NCBI RefSeq assembly: GCF_000961885.1
Contig: NZ_JZKH01000011.1
Coordinates: 62,001 to 126,000, forward strand
Direction: 5' to 3'
Origin: Streptomyces rubellomurinus
GTDB lineage: Bacteria; Actinomycetota; Actinomycetes; Streptomycetales; Streptomycetaceae
DNA: 64,000 nt
This document shows positions 8,518 through 16,819 of the stretch, in pieces; the stretch's first letter is position 1; the number at the start of each line of letters is the position of its first letter. The position numbers were made by a program, and so were the translations under genes. The notes beneath the pieces are model-generated. The model worked only from the letters and a program-made list of their open reading frames with translations, was not told the origin of the DNA and searched no databases.

Positions 8518-9072
8518 ATGAGCGTCGATCCTGCTGTGTACGCCCGGTTGCGTCAGATCGCGGATCAGCTGCCGCAGGTGCCGGGGATAGGGAAGGTCGA
8601 GATCGCCGACGGCGAGATCGTCATGATGATGTCCCCGGTCAAGCGGCACGAATTGGCCGTCGTCAGGATCGCCCGACAGCTCAACGCCCAACTGCCGACC
8701 ACCCACCCCGGCCACATCGCGCACCCGGGCGCCGACCTGGAGGACGCCGGCCTGGGGAGGCTCCGGCGCCCGGACCTCATGGTGTTCGCCGAGAAGTCGC
8801 TCGAGGAGGAGGACGCCGCCCTCCTGCCGCACGAGGTCCTGCTGGTGGTCGAGATCGTCTCGAAGTCCAACCCGGAGAACGACTACCAGGACAAGGTCCG
8901 CGACTACGCCGCCATGGGCATCCCGCTCTATCTGATCATCGACCCCCGGACGGGCACCGGCATCGCGCACTCGGAGCCCGGCTACGCGTCACGCGAGAAG
9001 TTCGCCTTCGGCGACACCATCATGATCGGCCCGTGGACGCTCGACACCAGCGTCCTGCAGACCTATGCCTGA
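8518..9072 (+). CDS. Uma2 family protein (DUF820, PD-(D/E)XK nuclease fold)
   Basis: This 184-residue protein has the Uma2/DUF820 core: the segment RRPDLMVF, then LLVVEIVSKSNPENDYQDKVRDYAAMGIPLYLIID. The acidic and Lys residues (D in RPD, E in VEI, K in QDK) match the restriction-nuclease-like active site. Streptomycetes carry dozens of copies and their role is unknown. TACACT ends seven bases before the ATG, suggesting a leaderless message. A 52-residue ORF starts inside its last codons and may be a partner. Confidence 0.9.
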   Translation: MSVDPAVYARLRQIADQLPQVPGIGKVEIADGEIVMMMSPVKRHELAVVRIARQLNAQLPTTHPGHIAHPGADLEDAGLGRLRRPDLMVFAEKSLEEEDAALLPHEVLLVVEIVSKSNPENDYQDKVRDYAAMGIPLYLIIDPRTGTGIAHSEPGYASREKFAFGDTIMIGPWTLDTSVLQTYA

Positions 9073-9223
9073 GTCGGGCGCCTGGCACGAACAGGACGTC
9101 GATGAAGCGATCGCTGCAGGCGAGCGCGGCAAGGTGCTCCAGGACGGGGAGGCCTTCCTTCGGTCGCTCGCCGACGAGGCCGGCCTGGACCTGTGGGAGA
9201 TCAAGCGCCGTGCTGGCGTATGA
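9065..9223 (+). CDS. 52-residue ORF overlapping the end of the Uma2 gene
   Basis: ATG at 9065 overlaps the last eight bases of the Uma2 gene in another frame, and the frame runs to TGA at 9221. The product is acidic in its first half (EQDVDEAIAAGERGKVL) and ends with LADEAGLDLWEIKRRAGV. Two short amphipathic helices are likely. The overlap suggests translational coupling. The size and charge are reminiscent of antitoxins or small nuclease partners, but I recognise no family, so a functional link is only inferred. Confidence 0.5.
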   Translation: MPESGAWHEQDVDEAIAAGERGKVLQDGEAFLRSLADEAGLDLWEIKRRAGV

Positions 9224-9246
9224 GTCACAGGACCGGTGAAAACGCC

Positions 9247-9281
9247 GAGCCGCCCGCCGGTGGGGTACCGGCGGGCGGCTC
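9247..9281. terminator. Bidirectional hairpin terminator
   Basis: Perfect 15-bp arms (9247-9261 and 9267-9281) around a 5-nt loop sit between the Uma2/52-residue ORF pair and the convergent deoA. One side is followed by a short T-run. Confidence 0.85.
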
Positions 9282-9296
9282 GTTTCACGACGACCG

Positions 9297-10574
9297 TCAG
9301 GCGATGCGGTCGAGCACGATCGGGTTCGGGGTGAACGCCGTGCCGGCCGGGGCGACCTCGATGCCGCCCTCCAGGGCCGCGATGGCGTAGTCGTAGCGCT
9401 CCGGGGTGTCGGTGTGCAGGGTCAGCAGGGGCTGGCCGGCCACCACGGTGTCACCGGGCTTGGCGTGCATCTCGACGCCGGCGCCGGCCTGGACCGGGTC
9501 CTCCTTGCGGGCGCGGCCGGCGCCGAGGCGCCAGGCACAGACGCCGACGGCGTAGGCGTCCAGCCTGGTGAGCACACCGGAGGCGGGCGCGGGGATGACG
9601 TGCTGCTCGCGGGCGACGGGCAGCGGGGCGTCGACGTCGCCGCCCTGGGCGGCGATCATGCGGCGCCAGTGGTCCATCGCGGAGCCGTCGCGCAGCGCGT
9701 CGGCCGGGTCCTTGCCGTGCACACCGGCCGCGGCGAGCATCTCGCGGGCGAGCGCGAGGGTGAGCTCGACGACGTCGGCGGGGCCGCCGCCGGCCAGCAC
9801 CTCGACGGACTCGCGGACCTCCAGCGCGTTGCCCGCGGTGAGGCCGAGCGGGGTGGACATGTCGGTGAGCAGGGCGACGGTGTTGACGCCGGCGGTGGTG
9901 CCGAGGCCGACCATGGTGCGGGCGAGCTCGCGGGCGTCGTCGAGGTTCTTCATGAAGGCGCCGGAGCCGACCTTGACGTCCAGGACGAGCGCGCCGGTGC
10001 CCTCGGCGATCTTCTTGGACATGATCGAGGAGGCGATCAGCGGGATCGCCTCGACGGTGCCGGTGACGTCGCGCAGGGCGTACAGCTTCTTGTCGGCGGG
10101 CGCGAGGCCGTCGCCGGCCGCGCAGATGACGGCGCCCGCGCCGCGCAGCACGTCCATCATCTCCTCGTTGGAGAGCAGGGCGCGCCAGCCGGGGATGGAC
10201 TCCAGCTTGTCGAGGGTGCCACCGGTGTGGCCGAGACCGCGGCCGGAGAGCTGCGGGACGGCGGCGCCGCAGGCGGCGACGAGCGGGGCGAGCGGGAGGG
10301 TGATCTTGTCGCCGACGCCGCCGGTGGAGTGCTTGTCGCTGGTGGGCAGCGGCAGCGAGGAGAAGTCCATGCGGACGCCGGAGCGGATCATCGCGTTCGT
10401 CCAGCGGCTGATCTCGCGCGGGTTCATGCCGTTCAGCAGGATCGCCATGGCCAGCGCGGACATCTGCTCGTCGGCGACCTCGCCGCGGGTGTAGGCGTCG
10501 ATGACCCAGTCGATCTGAGCGTCGCTCAGCTCGCCGCGGTCGCGCTTGGTCCGGATGACGGAGATGGCGTCCAT
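9297..10574 (-). CDS. deoA: Thymidine phosphorylase
   Basis: This 425-residue enzyme cleaves thymidine with phosphate to thymine and deoxyribose-1-phosphate. SDKHSTGGVGDK near residue 80 is the phosphate-binding signature. LGHTGGTLDKLESIPG, SKKIAEG and DVKVGSGAFMK complete the pyrimidine nucleoside phosphorylase pattern. Length is typical. It follows cdd in the uptake-and-salvage cluster but is separated by a strong hairpin and 159 bases. It has its own upstream palindrome and leader hairpin, so separate control is likely. GGAG lies shortly before the ATG. Confidence 0.96.
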   Translation of the reverse strand: MDAISVIRTKRDRGELSDAQIDWVIDAYTRGEVADEQMSALAMAILLNGMNPREISRWTNAMIRSGVRMDFSSLPLPTSDKHSTGGVGDKITLPLAPLVAACGAAVPQLSGRGLGHTGGTLDKLESIPGWRALLSNEEMMDVLRGAGAVICAAGDGLAPADKKLYALRDVTGTVEAIPLIASSIMSKKIAEGTGALVLDVKVGSGAFMKNLDDARELARTMVGLGTTAGVNTVALLTDMSTPLGLTAGNALEVRESVEVLAGGGPADVVELTLALAREMLAAAGVHGKDPADALRDGSAMDHWRRMIAAQGGDVDAPLPVAREQHVIPAPASGVLTRLDAYAVGVCAWRLGAGRARKEDPVQAGAGVEMHAKPGDTVVAGQPLLTLHTDTPERYDYAIAALEGGIEVAPAGTAFTPNPIVLDRIA

Positions 10575-10614
10575 GCGTGCTCCAAGAGGGGTTCAGAAAG
10601 GCATCAAATGCGAA

Positions 10615-10657
10615 GAGTGCCGCGAGATGACCGGGTACCGGCCCACTCGCGACACTC
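10615..10657 (-). promoter_or_regulatory. Leader hairpin upstream of deoA
   Basis: GAGTGCCGCGAG (10615-10626) pairs with CTCGCGACACTC (10646-10657), 11 of 12 positions, around a 19-nt loop. It would form in the deoA 5' leader, immediately after the operator palindrome and 41 bases before the start codon. It may stabilise the leader or attenuate transcription. Confidence 0.5.
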
Positions 10658-10668
10658 TACGCGCGTAA
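10657..10668. promoter_or_regulatory. TACGCGCGTA palindrome upstream of deoA
   Basis: CTACGCGCGTAA on the plus strand, TTACGCGCGTAG on the coding strand. Read toward deoA, the last bases merge with TAGAGT, a good -10 box. A protein bound to the palindrome would cover the promoter. It shares its core with sites before add, the nucleoside-binding lipoprotein gene and purN. Confidence 0.65.
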
Positions 10669-10683
10669 CAGAAACAGAGGCTA

Positions 10684-10733
10684 GGGCCCATCGGGTGGAT
10701 CGGCGCGCCCGGCCCGAGTCACCCGATGGGCCC
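10684..10733 (-). terminator. Hairpin directly after cdd
   Basis: A perfect 14-bp inverted repeat (10684-10697 and 10720-10733) with a 22-nt loop begins at the base after the cdd stop codon. It probably ends or reduces transcription of the transporter-cdd operon before deoA. Confidence 0.75.
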
Positions 10734-11135
10734 TTACAGCCGCTCCGGCCCGAACGCGTCGGGCAGGACCTCGCGCATCGGCTTCACGCCGGAGGCCAGG
10801 TCGACCAGCAGCTCGGGCCCGCCGTGCTCGTAGAGCAGCTGGCGGCAGCGCCCGCAGGGCATCAGCAGGTCGCCCGCGCCGTCGACGCAGGTGAAGGCGA
10901 CCAGCCGGCCGCCGCCGGAGGCGTGCAGCGCGGACACCAGCCCGCACTCGGCGCACAGCCCGAGCCCGTACGAGGCGTTCTCGACGTTGCAGCCGCTGAC
11001 CAGCCGGCCGTCGTCGACCAGCGCCGCCGCGCCGACCGGGAACTTGCTGTACGGGGCGTACGCGTGGCCCATCGCCTCGCGCGCCGCCTCGCGCAGCCGC
11101 TCCCAGTCGACCGCGGCGGCCGCCCGGGCGGTCAC
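10734..11135 (-). CDS. cdd: Cytidine deaminase
   Basis: This 133-residue zinc enzyme deaminates cytidine and deoxycytidine. The zinc site is complete: CAE (C61, E63) and PCGRC (C94, C97). SGCNVENASYG is the nucleoside-binding phrase. The length is that of the homotetrameric class. Its GTG start overlaps the TGA of the upstream permease gene by four bases, so it is translationally coupled to the transporter. This fits deamination of imported nucleosides. Confidence 0.96.
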   Translation of the reverse strand: MTARAAAAVDWERLREAAREAMGHAYAPYSKFPVGAAALVDDGRLVSGCNVENASYGLGLCAECGLVSALHASGGGRLVAFTCVDGAGDLLMPCGRCRQLLYEHGGPELLVDLASGVKPMREVLPDAFGPERL

Positions 11136-12397
11136 TTGCCCTGGCCCTTGCGGTAGATCTGGCCGTCGGCCTTCGGCATCCGCAGTCGCTGCGAGGCCAG
11201 CGCGAGCACCACCAGGGTGATCACGTACGGCGTCGCGACGATCAGCGGGCGCTGCACCTGGTCGGTGAAGGCGTACCAGCAGATCAGGCCGACCGCGGCC
11301 ACGGCGGTGATCGCCGTCGCGGTGTACTTGCGGCGGTACAGCTGCCAGAGCGCGAGCAGGGCCATCGCGATGCCGACGATCAGGATCAGCCCGTGCACCG
11401 AGTCCGGGTCGCGCAGCTGGAGGCTGTCGGTGAAGCCGAACAGACCGGCGCCCATGGCGAGGCCGCCGGGCATCCAGTTGCCGAAGATCATCGCGGCGAG
11501 GCCGATGAAGCCTCGGCCGACCGTCTGGCCGTCCTTGTAGAAGTGCGCGGCGACCAGCGAGAGGTACGCACCGCCGAGGCCGGCGAAGGCGCCGGAGGCG
11601 ATGACCGCGATGTACTTGTACTTGTAGACGTTGACGCCCAGCGACTCGGCCGCGGTCGGGTTCTCACCGCAGGAGCGCAGCCGCAGGCCGAACACCGTGC
11701 GCCAGAGCGCGAAGTAGCTGGCCACGAGCAGCACGGCCGCCAGCACCACGACCACCGAGAGGTTGGTGACCAGGCCGCCGAGCACGCCGGCCACGTCCGA
11801 GACGAAGAACCAGTGGTGGGCCTCGATGTCCTTCAGGCCGGATGACAGCCCGGGGACGGTGATGTACGGCAGCGGATCGGCCGGCGGGGACTGGTTCTGC
11901 CCGGCGCCGAAGGCGACGTAGTCCTTGTAGTAGATCCGGTTGACGTACGCGCAGATGCCGGGGATCAGCAGGTTGATGCCGACGCCGGAGACGATGTGGT
12001 CCACGCCGAAGGTGACGGTGACGATCGCGTGCAGCAGGCCGCCGGCCGCGCCGCCGGCCATGCCGGCCAGCAGGCCGACCCACGGGTTGACCAGGTAGCC
12101 CGCCCAGGCACCGCAGAAGGTGCCGGCGACCATCATGCCTTCGAGGCCGATGTTGACCACGCCGGCCCGCTCGGACCAGAGACCGCCCAGACCGGCCATG
12201 CCGATCGGCACGGCGGCGCCGAGCGCGGCGGTGACCTGCCCGGAGGAGGTCAGCGAGTGGTTGCCGGTGGCCATGCCCACGGCGGCGAACAGGACCAGGG
12301 CGCCCGCGATCAGGAGCAGGACGACCGGCCAGGACAGCTTGCGCTTCTTCGCGGGCGCGCCCGGCGCCTTCGGGCGGGCGGCGGTGGCGGTGCTCAC
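11132..12397 (-). CDS. Nucleoside ABC transporter permease (second subunit, NupQ/YufQ-like)
   Basis: This 421-residue membrane protein has about ten hydrophobic helices of the BPD_transp_2 fold. GLWSERAGVVNIGLEGMM near residue 75 is the family's hallmark phrase, and LGVNVYKYKYIAVIASGAFAG follows later. It is the second permease of a BMP-type nucleoside importer, paired with the gene upstream. A long C-terminal extension with two further helices is present. The GTG start overlaps the upstream stop by four bases (GTGA), and its own stop overlaps cdd the same way. Confidence 0.92.
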   Translation of the reverse strand: MSTATAARPKAPGAPAKKRKLSWPVVLLLIAGALVLFAAVGMATGNHSLTSSGQVTAALGAAVPIGMAGLGGLWSERAGVVNIGLEGMMVAGTFCGAWAGYLVNPWVGLLAGMAGGAAGGLLHAIVTVTFGVDHIVSGVGINLLIPGICAYVNRIYYKDYVAFGAGQNQSPPADPLPYITVPGLSSGLKDIEAHHWFFVSDVAGVLGGLVTNLSVVVVLAAVLLVASYFALWRTVFGLRLRSCGENPTAAESLGVNVYKYKYIAVIASGAFAGLGGAYLSLVAAHFYKDGQTVGRGFIGLAAMIFGNWMPGGLAMGAGLFGFTDSLQLRDPDSVHGLILIVGIAMALLALWQLYRRKYTATAITAVAAVGLICWYAFTDQVQRPLIVATPYVITLVVLALASQRLRMPKADGQIYRKGQGK

Positions 12398-13563
12398 GCG
12401 GAGACCTCCTTGGTCTCAGTGGCCGCGGCGGCCTGGGCGGCGAGCTGGGCGCCGACCCGCTTCTGCTGGCGCACCAGGCCGTAGCGACGCACCAGCTCGT
12501 AGGCGACGACGACGCAGATGACGATGGTGCCCTTCATGACGTCGACGATCTCGAACGGGAACTCGCCGTTCGCGGGCAGCGGCAGGACCGAGCCGGCCGC
12601 GTCCAGGAAGGCGAACAGCAGCGCCGCGAAGGCGATGCCGATCGGGCTGTTCCGGCCGAGCAGGGCGATCGAGATGCCCAGGAAGCCCAGGTTCTGCTGG
12701 AAGGTCTGGCCGTAGTAGAACGAGTTCTGCAGCAGCTCGGGCAGGCCGATCAGACCGGCGATCGCACCGGAGACCACCATCGAGATGACGATCATCTTCT
12801 TGACGTTCACGCCGGAGGCGGTCGCGGCGGTCTCCGAGCGGCCGGTGGCGCGCAGGTCGAAGCCGAAGCGGGTGCGGGTCAGCGTGAGCTGGAAGATCAC
12901 GCCGACCGCGATGGCGATCACCAGGAAGCCCCAGAGCTGGCCACCGTTCGTAGTGAACGAGAAGAAGTGGCTGGACTCCGAGACCGGGCTGGTCTGGATC
13001 GAGTTGCTGGTGCCGCTGACCTTGGGCGCGAAGATGCCCGGGACGAGCAGCACACCGACGATCGCGGTCGCGATCGAGTTCAGCATGATGGTCGAGATGA
13101 CCTCGCTGACGCCGCGGTAGACCTTCAGCAGACCGGCGATACTCGCGTACAGGCCACCGACCAGCATGGCGGTGATCAGCAGCAGCGGGATCTGGAGGAA
13201 GGACGGCAGGTCGACCTGGGTGCCGACGAAGGCCGCGAACAGCGCCGCGACCTTGTACTGGCCCTCGACGCCGATGTTGAACAGGTTCATCCGGAACCCG
13301 AACGCGGCGGCCGCGGCGGCCAGGTAGTAGGTGGTGGTCCGGTTGAGGATCAGCACCTGGTGGTCCGACCCACTGACGAACGTGATCATCACGTTCCACG
13401 CGTCGAACGGGTTCTTGCCCGAGGTGGCCAGCAGCACGGAGCAGATCGCGACCGAGAGCAGGATCGCGAGCACCGGCGCCGCCAGGGCGAGCACGATCCG
13501 CTCACCGCTGATCCGCTGCGCCAGGCTCGGCTTGGCGGCCGCCGGGGGGTTGGGACTGGTCAT
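12394..13563 (-). CDS. Nucleoside ABC transporter permease (first subunit, NupP/YufP-like)
   Basis: This 389-residue protein has about nine hydrophobic helices. RMNLFNIGVEGQYKVAALFA near residue 95 is the permease signature of ribose/nucleoside importers, and SGVNVKKMIVISMVVSGAIAG is the coupling region. ATG at 13563 is chosen from the MTSPNPP start. The open frame continues upstream but overlaps the ATPase gene in an Arg/Pro-rich shadow. Two permeases with one double ATPase form the importer. Confidence 0.92.
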   Translation of the reverse strand: MTSPNPPAAAKPSLAQRISGERIVLALAAPVLAILLSVAICSVLLATSGKNPFDAWNVMITFVSGSDHQVLILNRTTTYYLAAAAAAFGFRMNLFNIGVEGQYKVAALFAAFVGTQVDLPSFLQIPLLLITAMLVGGLYASIAGLLKVYRGVSEVISTIMLNSIATAIVGVLLVPGIFAPKVSGTSNSIQTSPVSESSHFFSFTTNGGQLWGFLVIAIAVGVIFQLTLTRTRFGFDLRATGRSETAATASGVNVKKMIVISMVVSGAIAGLIGLPELLQNSFYYGQTFQQNLGFLGISIALLGRNSPIGIAFAALLFAFLDAAGSVLPLPANGEFPFEIVDVMKGTIVICVVVAYELVRRYGLVRQQKRVGAQLAAQAAAATETKEVSA

Positions 13564-13567
13564 GTGG

Positions 13568-15283
13568 TTACTCCCCCGCCTTCGGGTCGTCGGCGGTGTC
13601 GGACGGGTTGGCGTCGGACGGCGCGGCGTCGGACGGGCCGTCGCCCGCGGCCTCGGTGCCCTCCACGAGGGTCTCGTGGAACTGCTCGACGGCCTCCGGC
13701 TCGGACTCCAGGTGGCCGCTCGCGGCACCGGTCATCGCGGTGCCGAGGTCCTCGGCGGTGACGGTGGCCGGGTCGGCGTCGGCGACCAGGCGGCCGCGGT
13801 AGATGACCCGGATGGTGTCGGAGAGGCCGATCAGCTCGTCCAGGTCGGCCGAGATCAGCAGCACGGCCAGGCCGGCCCGCTGGGCGACCCGGATGTGCTC
13901 CCAGATCTGCGCCTGCGCGCCGACGTCCACGCCGCGGGTCGGGTGGGCCGCGATCAGCAGCTTGGGCTGGTGGCTCATCTCGCGGCCGATGATCAGCTTC
14001 TGCTGGTTGCCGCCGGAGAGCGAGGCCGCGGTGACCTCGATGCCGGGGGTGCGGACGTCGTACTCCTCGACGATCCGCCAGGTGTCCGCCCGGGCCGCGG
14101 TCGGGTCGAGCAGGATGCCCTTGGAGTTGGGCTCCTCGGTGACGTGGCCGAGGATGCGGTTCTCCCAGAGCGGGGCCTCCAGCAGCAGGCCGTGCCGGTG
14201 GCGGTCCTCGGGGATGTAGCCGATGCCGGCCTCGCGGCGGGCCCGGGTCTGGGTGCCGGAGAGGTCCTTGCCGTCCAGGGTGACGGCGCCGCCGTCCAGC
14301 GGCAGCATGCCCATGATGGCCTCGACGAGCTCGGCCTGGCCGTTGCCCTCGACGCCGGCGATGCCCAGGATCTCGCCCTTGCGGATGCGCAGCGAGATGT
14401 CGTCGAGGACGACGCGCTCGATGCCCTCGGCGTCGGTCTTGGCGATCCGCAGGCCCTCGACCGTGAGCATCTCGGTCTCGGTGACGGTCGACTCGCGGCT
14501 CTCCGGGGAGGGCAGCTCGGCGCCGACCATCAGCTCGGCGAGCTGGCGGGCGGTGACGGCCTTCGGGTCGGCGTCGCCGACCGTGGTGCCGCGGCGGATG
14601 ACGCTGATCGCGTCGGCGACCGCCAGCACCTCGTGCAGCTTGTGCGAGATGAAGATGACGGTGACGCCCTCGGACTTGAGCTCGCGCAGGTTGTCGAACA
14701 GCGCGTCGACCTCCTGCGGGACGAGGACGGCCGTGGGCTCGTCGAGGATCAGGATCTTGGCGCCGCGGTACAGCACCTTGAGGATCTCGACGCGCTGGCG
14801 GTCGGCGACGCCGAGGTCCTCGACCAGGGCGTCCGGGCGCACGCCCAGGCCGTACTGGTCCGAGATCTCCTTGATCTTCGCCTTCGCCCTGGCGCCGATG
14901 CCGTACAGCTTCTCGCCGCCGAGGACGACGTTCTCCAGCACCGTGAGGTTGTCGGCGAGCATGAAGTGCTGGTGCACCATGCCGATGCCGCGGGCGATGG
15001 CGTCGCCGGGGGTGTTGAACTCGCACTGCTCGCCGTTGATCGCGATGGTGCCCTCGTCCGGCTTCTGCATGCCGTAGAGGATCTTCATCAGCGTCGACTT
15101 GCCGGCGCCGTTCTCGCCCATCAGGGCGTGCACGGTGCCGGTGCGGACGGTGAGGTTGATGTCGTGGTTGGCCACGACGCCGGGGAAGCGCTTGGTGATG
15201 CCGCGCAGTTCGACGGCCGCTGTCGCCGTCCCCGCGCTGGGGGTGCCGTCCTTGCGCAGGGGGACGGGGTCTGATGCGGTGAT
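13568..15283 (-). CDS. Nucleoside ABC transporter ATP-binding protein (double NBD), probable ATC start
   Basis: Two fused nucleotide-binding domains of the ribose/nucleoside importer class. The first has Walker A GENGAGKST (residues 56-64), the Q-loop phrase MVHQHFM and Walker B ILILDEPTAVL. The second has a degenerate Walker A (GVEGNGQAE), LSGGNQQK and the phrase AAHPTRGVDVG. An acidic Asp/Ser/Pro tail follows. AGGAG (15290-15294) stands six bases before an ATC codon at 15283, in the reading ATC-ACC-GCA-TCA, where relatives have MTAS-like starts. The only other in-frame start, GTG at 15385, lies inside a hairpin and has no good ribosome-binding site. Confidence 0.9.
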   Translation of the reverse strand: MTASDPVPLRKDGTPSAGTATAAVELRGITKRFPGVVANHDINLTVRTGTVHALMGENGAGKSTLMKILYGMQKPDEGTIAINGEQCEFNTPGDAIARGIGMVHQHFMLADNLTVLENVVLGGEKLYGIGARAKAKIKEISDQYGLGVRPDALVEDLGVADRQRVEILKVLYRGAKILILDEPTAVLVPQEVDALFDNLRELKSEGVTVIFISHKLHEVLAVADAISVIRRGTTVGDADPKAVTARQLAELMVGAELPSPESRESTVTETEMLTVEGLRIAKTDAEGIERVVLDDISLRIRKGEILGIAGVEGNGQAELVEAIMGMLPLDGGAVTLDGKDLSGTQTRARREAGIGYIPEDRHRHGLLLEAPLWENRILGHVTEEPNSKGILLDPTAARADTWRIVEEYDVRTPGIEVTAASLSGGNQQKLIIGREMSHQPKLLIAAHPTRGVDVGAQAQIWEHIRVAQRAGLAVLLISADLDELIGLSDTIRVIYRGRLVADADPATVTAEDLGTAMTGAASGHLESEPEAVEQFHETLVEGTEAAGDGPSDAAPSDANPSDTADDPKAGE

Positions 15284-15357
15284 GGCGATCTCCTGGTGGT
15301 CTGGAGGCGCGTCGTTGCGCTCGGAGGGCCAAGGGGGGAAACGGGGGGAGACGGAAC

Positions 15358-15398
15358 GGGGCCCGGGGGTACGCGTTGAGCGCACCCTGCCGGGCCCC
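15358..15398 (-). terminator. Hairpin between lipoprotein gene and transporter ATPase gene
   Basis: Arms GGGGCCCGG (15358-15366) and CCGGGCCCC (15390-15398), 9 bp with a 23-nt loop, lie between the binding-protein gene and the ATPase gene. Such a hairpin usually gives partial termination, so the binding protein is made in excess over the membrane parts. Confidence 0.6.
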
Positions 15399-15470
15399 TC
15401 CCGTGAACTGTGTCGATCATCGCGCTGCCGGGCAGGCGGCAGGCGCTGTGACGTCCGAGACGCGCGGGCC

Positions 15471-16544
15471 TTACTGGGCCGGGGCGGTCGGGATGGTGGT
15501 GGCGCCGCTCTTGATGGCGTCGGCGGCGGCCTTCAGCTTGTCCTGGATGTCGTCGATCTTGCCACCGGTGGTGGCGAGCGAGACACCGTCGGCCTTGAGG
15601 TCGAACAGCTTGATGCCGGTCGGGCTCTGGCCCTGCTTGACCGACTGGATGTACGAGTACACCGCGTTGTCGACGTTCTTGACCATCGAGGTCAGGATGG
15701 CGTCCTTGTACTTCGCCAGGGCCGGCTGGCTGGCCTGGTCGGAGTCGACACCGATGGCGAGCTTCTTCGCGTTGGCGACGGCCTCGATGGCGCCGTTGCC
15801 GGAGGAGCCGGCGGCGGAGTAGATGACGTCCGCACCCTTGTCGAGCTGGCCCTGCGCGGCTTCCTTGCCCTTGTCGGGCGAGGCGAAGCCGGTGAAGTCC
15901 GGCGGGGTGGTGAGGTAGGTGGTCTCGATCACGATGTTCGGGTCGACGGACTTGGCGCCCGCCTTGTAACCGGCCTCGAACTTCTTGATCAGCTCGGACT
16001 GCACACCACCGATGAAGCCGATGTGGTGGGCCTTCGACTTGTTCGCCGCGGCGACACCGGCCAGGTACGAACCCTCCTGCTCGGCGAAGAGCAGCGAGGT
16101 GACGTTGGACGGCTGGTCCTTGTCGTTCGAGTCGATGATCGCGAACTTGACGTCCGGGTTGTCCTTCGCGACCTTGTTGACCGCCTGCTGGTAGACGAAG
16201 CCGACCGCGACGATCGTCTTGTAGCCGCCGTCGACCAGGTTCTTGAGGCGGGTCTCCTTGTCGGCCTCGGCCTCGCCCTGCTTGGCCTCGGCCTCGGTGA
16301 CCTGGACGCCCAGGTCGGCCTTGGCCTTGTCCAGGCCGCGCGCGGCGGAGTCGTTGAAGGACTGGTCACCACGGCCGCCGATGTCGTAGGCCATACCGAC
16401 CTTGAGACCGCCGGCGCCACCGGAGGCGGCGGCCGAGCCCGAGGAGCTGGAGTTGTCATTGCTCTTTGCGCCGCAAGCGGCGAGCGAGGCCATGCCCAGG
16501 GAACCCGAGAGCACAACCGCGGCGAGCTTCATTGAACGGCGCAA
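15471..16544 (-). CDS. BMP family nucleoside-binding lipoprotein
   Basis: This 357-residue substrate-binding lipoprotein has signal sequence and lipobox LAAC (C24). A Ser/Gly linker precedes a BMP/PnrA fold. Visible features are GMAYDIGGRGDQSFND, a typical first-strand phrase, and GFIGGVQSELIKKFEAGYKAGA. PnrA-type proteins bind purine nucleosides. The neighbours (two permeases, ATPase, cdd, deoA) support nucleoside uptake. The TTG start is preceded by AAGGAG eight bases upstream. A TACGCGCGTTA-type palindrome overlaps a plausible -10 box 50 bases upstream. Confidence 0.93.
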   Translation of the reverse strand: MRRSMKLAAVVLSGSLGMASLAACGAKSNDNSSSSGSAAASGGAGGLKVGMAYDIGGRGDQSFNDSAARGLDKAKADLGVQVTEAEAKQGEAEADKETRLKNLVDGGYKTIVAVGFVYQQAVNKVAKDNPDVKFAIIDSNDKDQPSNVTSLLFAEQEGSYLAGVAAANKSKAHHIGFIGGVQSELIKKFEAGYKAGAKSVDPNIVIETTYLTTPPDFTGFASPDKGKEAAQGQLDKGADVIYSAAGSSGNGAIEAVANAKKLAIGVDSDQASQPALAKYKDAILTSMVKNVDNAVYSYIQSVKQGQSPTGIKLFDLKADGVSLATTGGKIDDIQDKLKAAADAIKSGATTIPTAPAQ

Positions 16545-16595
16545 GGGAGTTTCTCCTTCTCACACGCACCCGTTTAGCGTGGTCGGACGCCACCG

Positions 16596-16607
16596 TAACG
16601 CGCGTAG
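16596..16607. promoter_or_regulatory. TACGCGCGTA-type palindrome upstream of the nucleoside-binding lipoprotein gene
   Basis: CTACGCGCGTTA on the coding strand, 11 of 12 positions of the add site. The end merges with TACGGT, a plausible -10 box, 45-50 bases before the start codon. This is the third of four such sites, all before nucleoside or purine genes. Confidence 0.65.
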
Positions 16608-16788
16608 AACACGGTTGTGTTACGGGCTGCCAGAGCATTCGGGTTGTTATCAAACCGTGGTCTGAAGGCCGACCCGAGGCTCTTTCCCCGTGCGCGGACG
16701 GTGATCCGAGACTGGTCCGGCCCAGTTTACGGAACCGGACCGGACCCCGGATCTCGACGTCCCGACCACGTGTCGGTCACACATCCGT

Positions 16789-16810
16789 GGAGAACGATCG
16801 GAGAACGATC
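16789..16810. repeat. Tandem 11-bp repeat
   Basis: Two adjacent exact copies of GGAGAACGATC (16789-16799 and 16800-16810) sit ten bases beyond the M20 amidohydrolase stop codon, in the upstream region of the lipoprotein gene. No clear role. Confidence 0.6.
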
Positions 16811-16819
16811 GAAGGATGA

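Noticed and set aside
8518-9223. Uma2 plus small ORF as a toxin-antitoxin pair
   Set aside because: Uma2 proteins are not established toxins, and the small protein has no antitoxin signature that I recognise.
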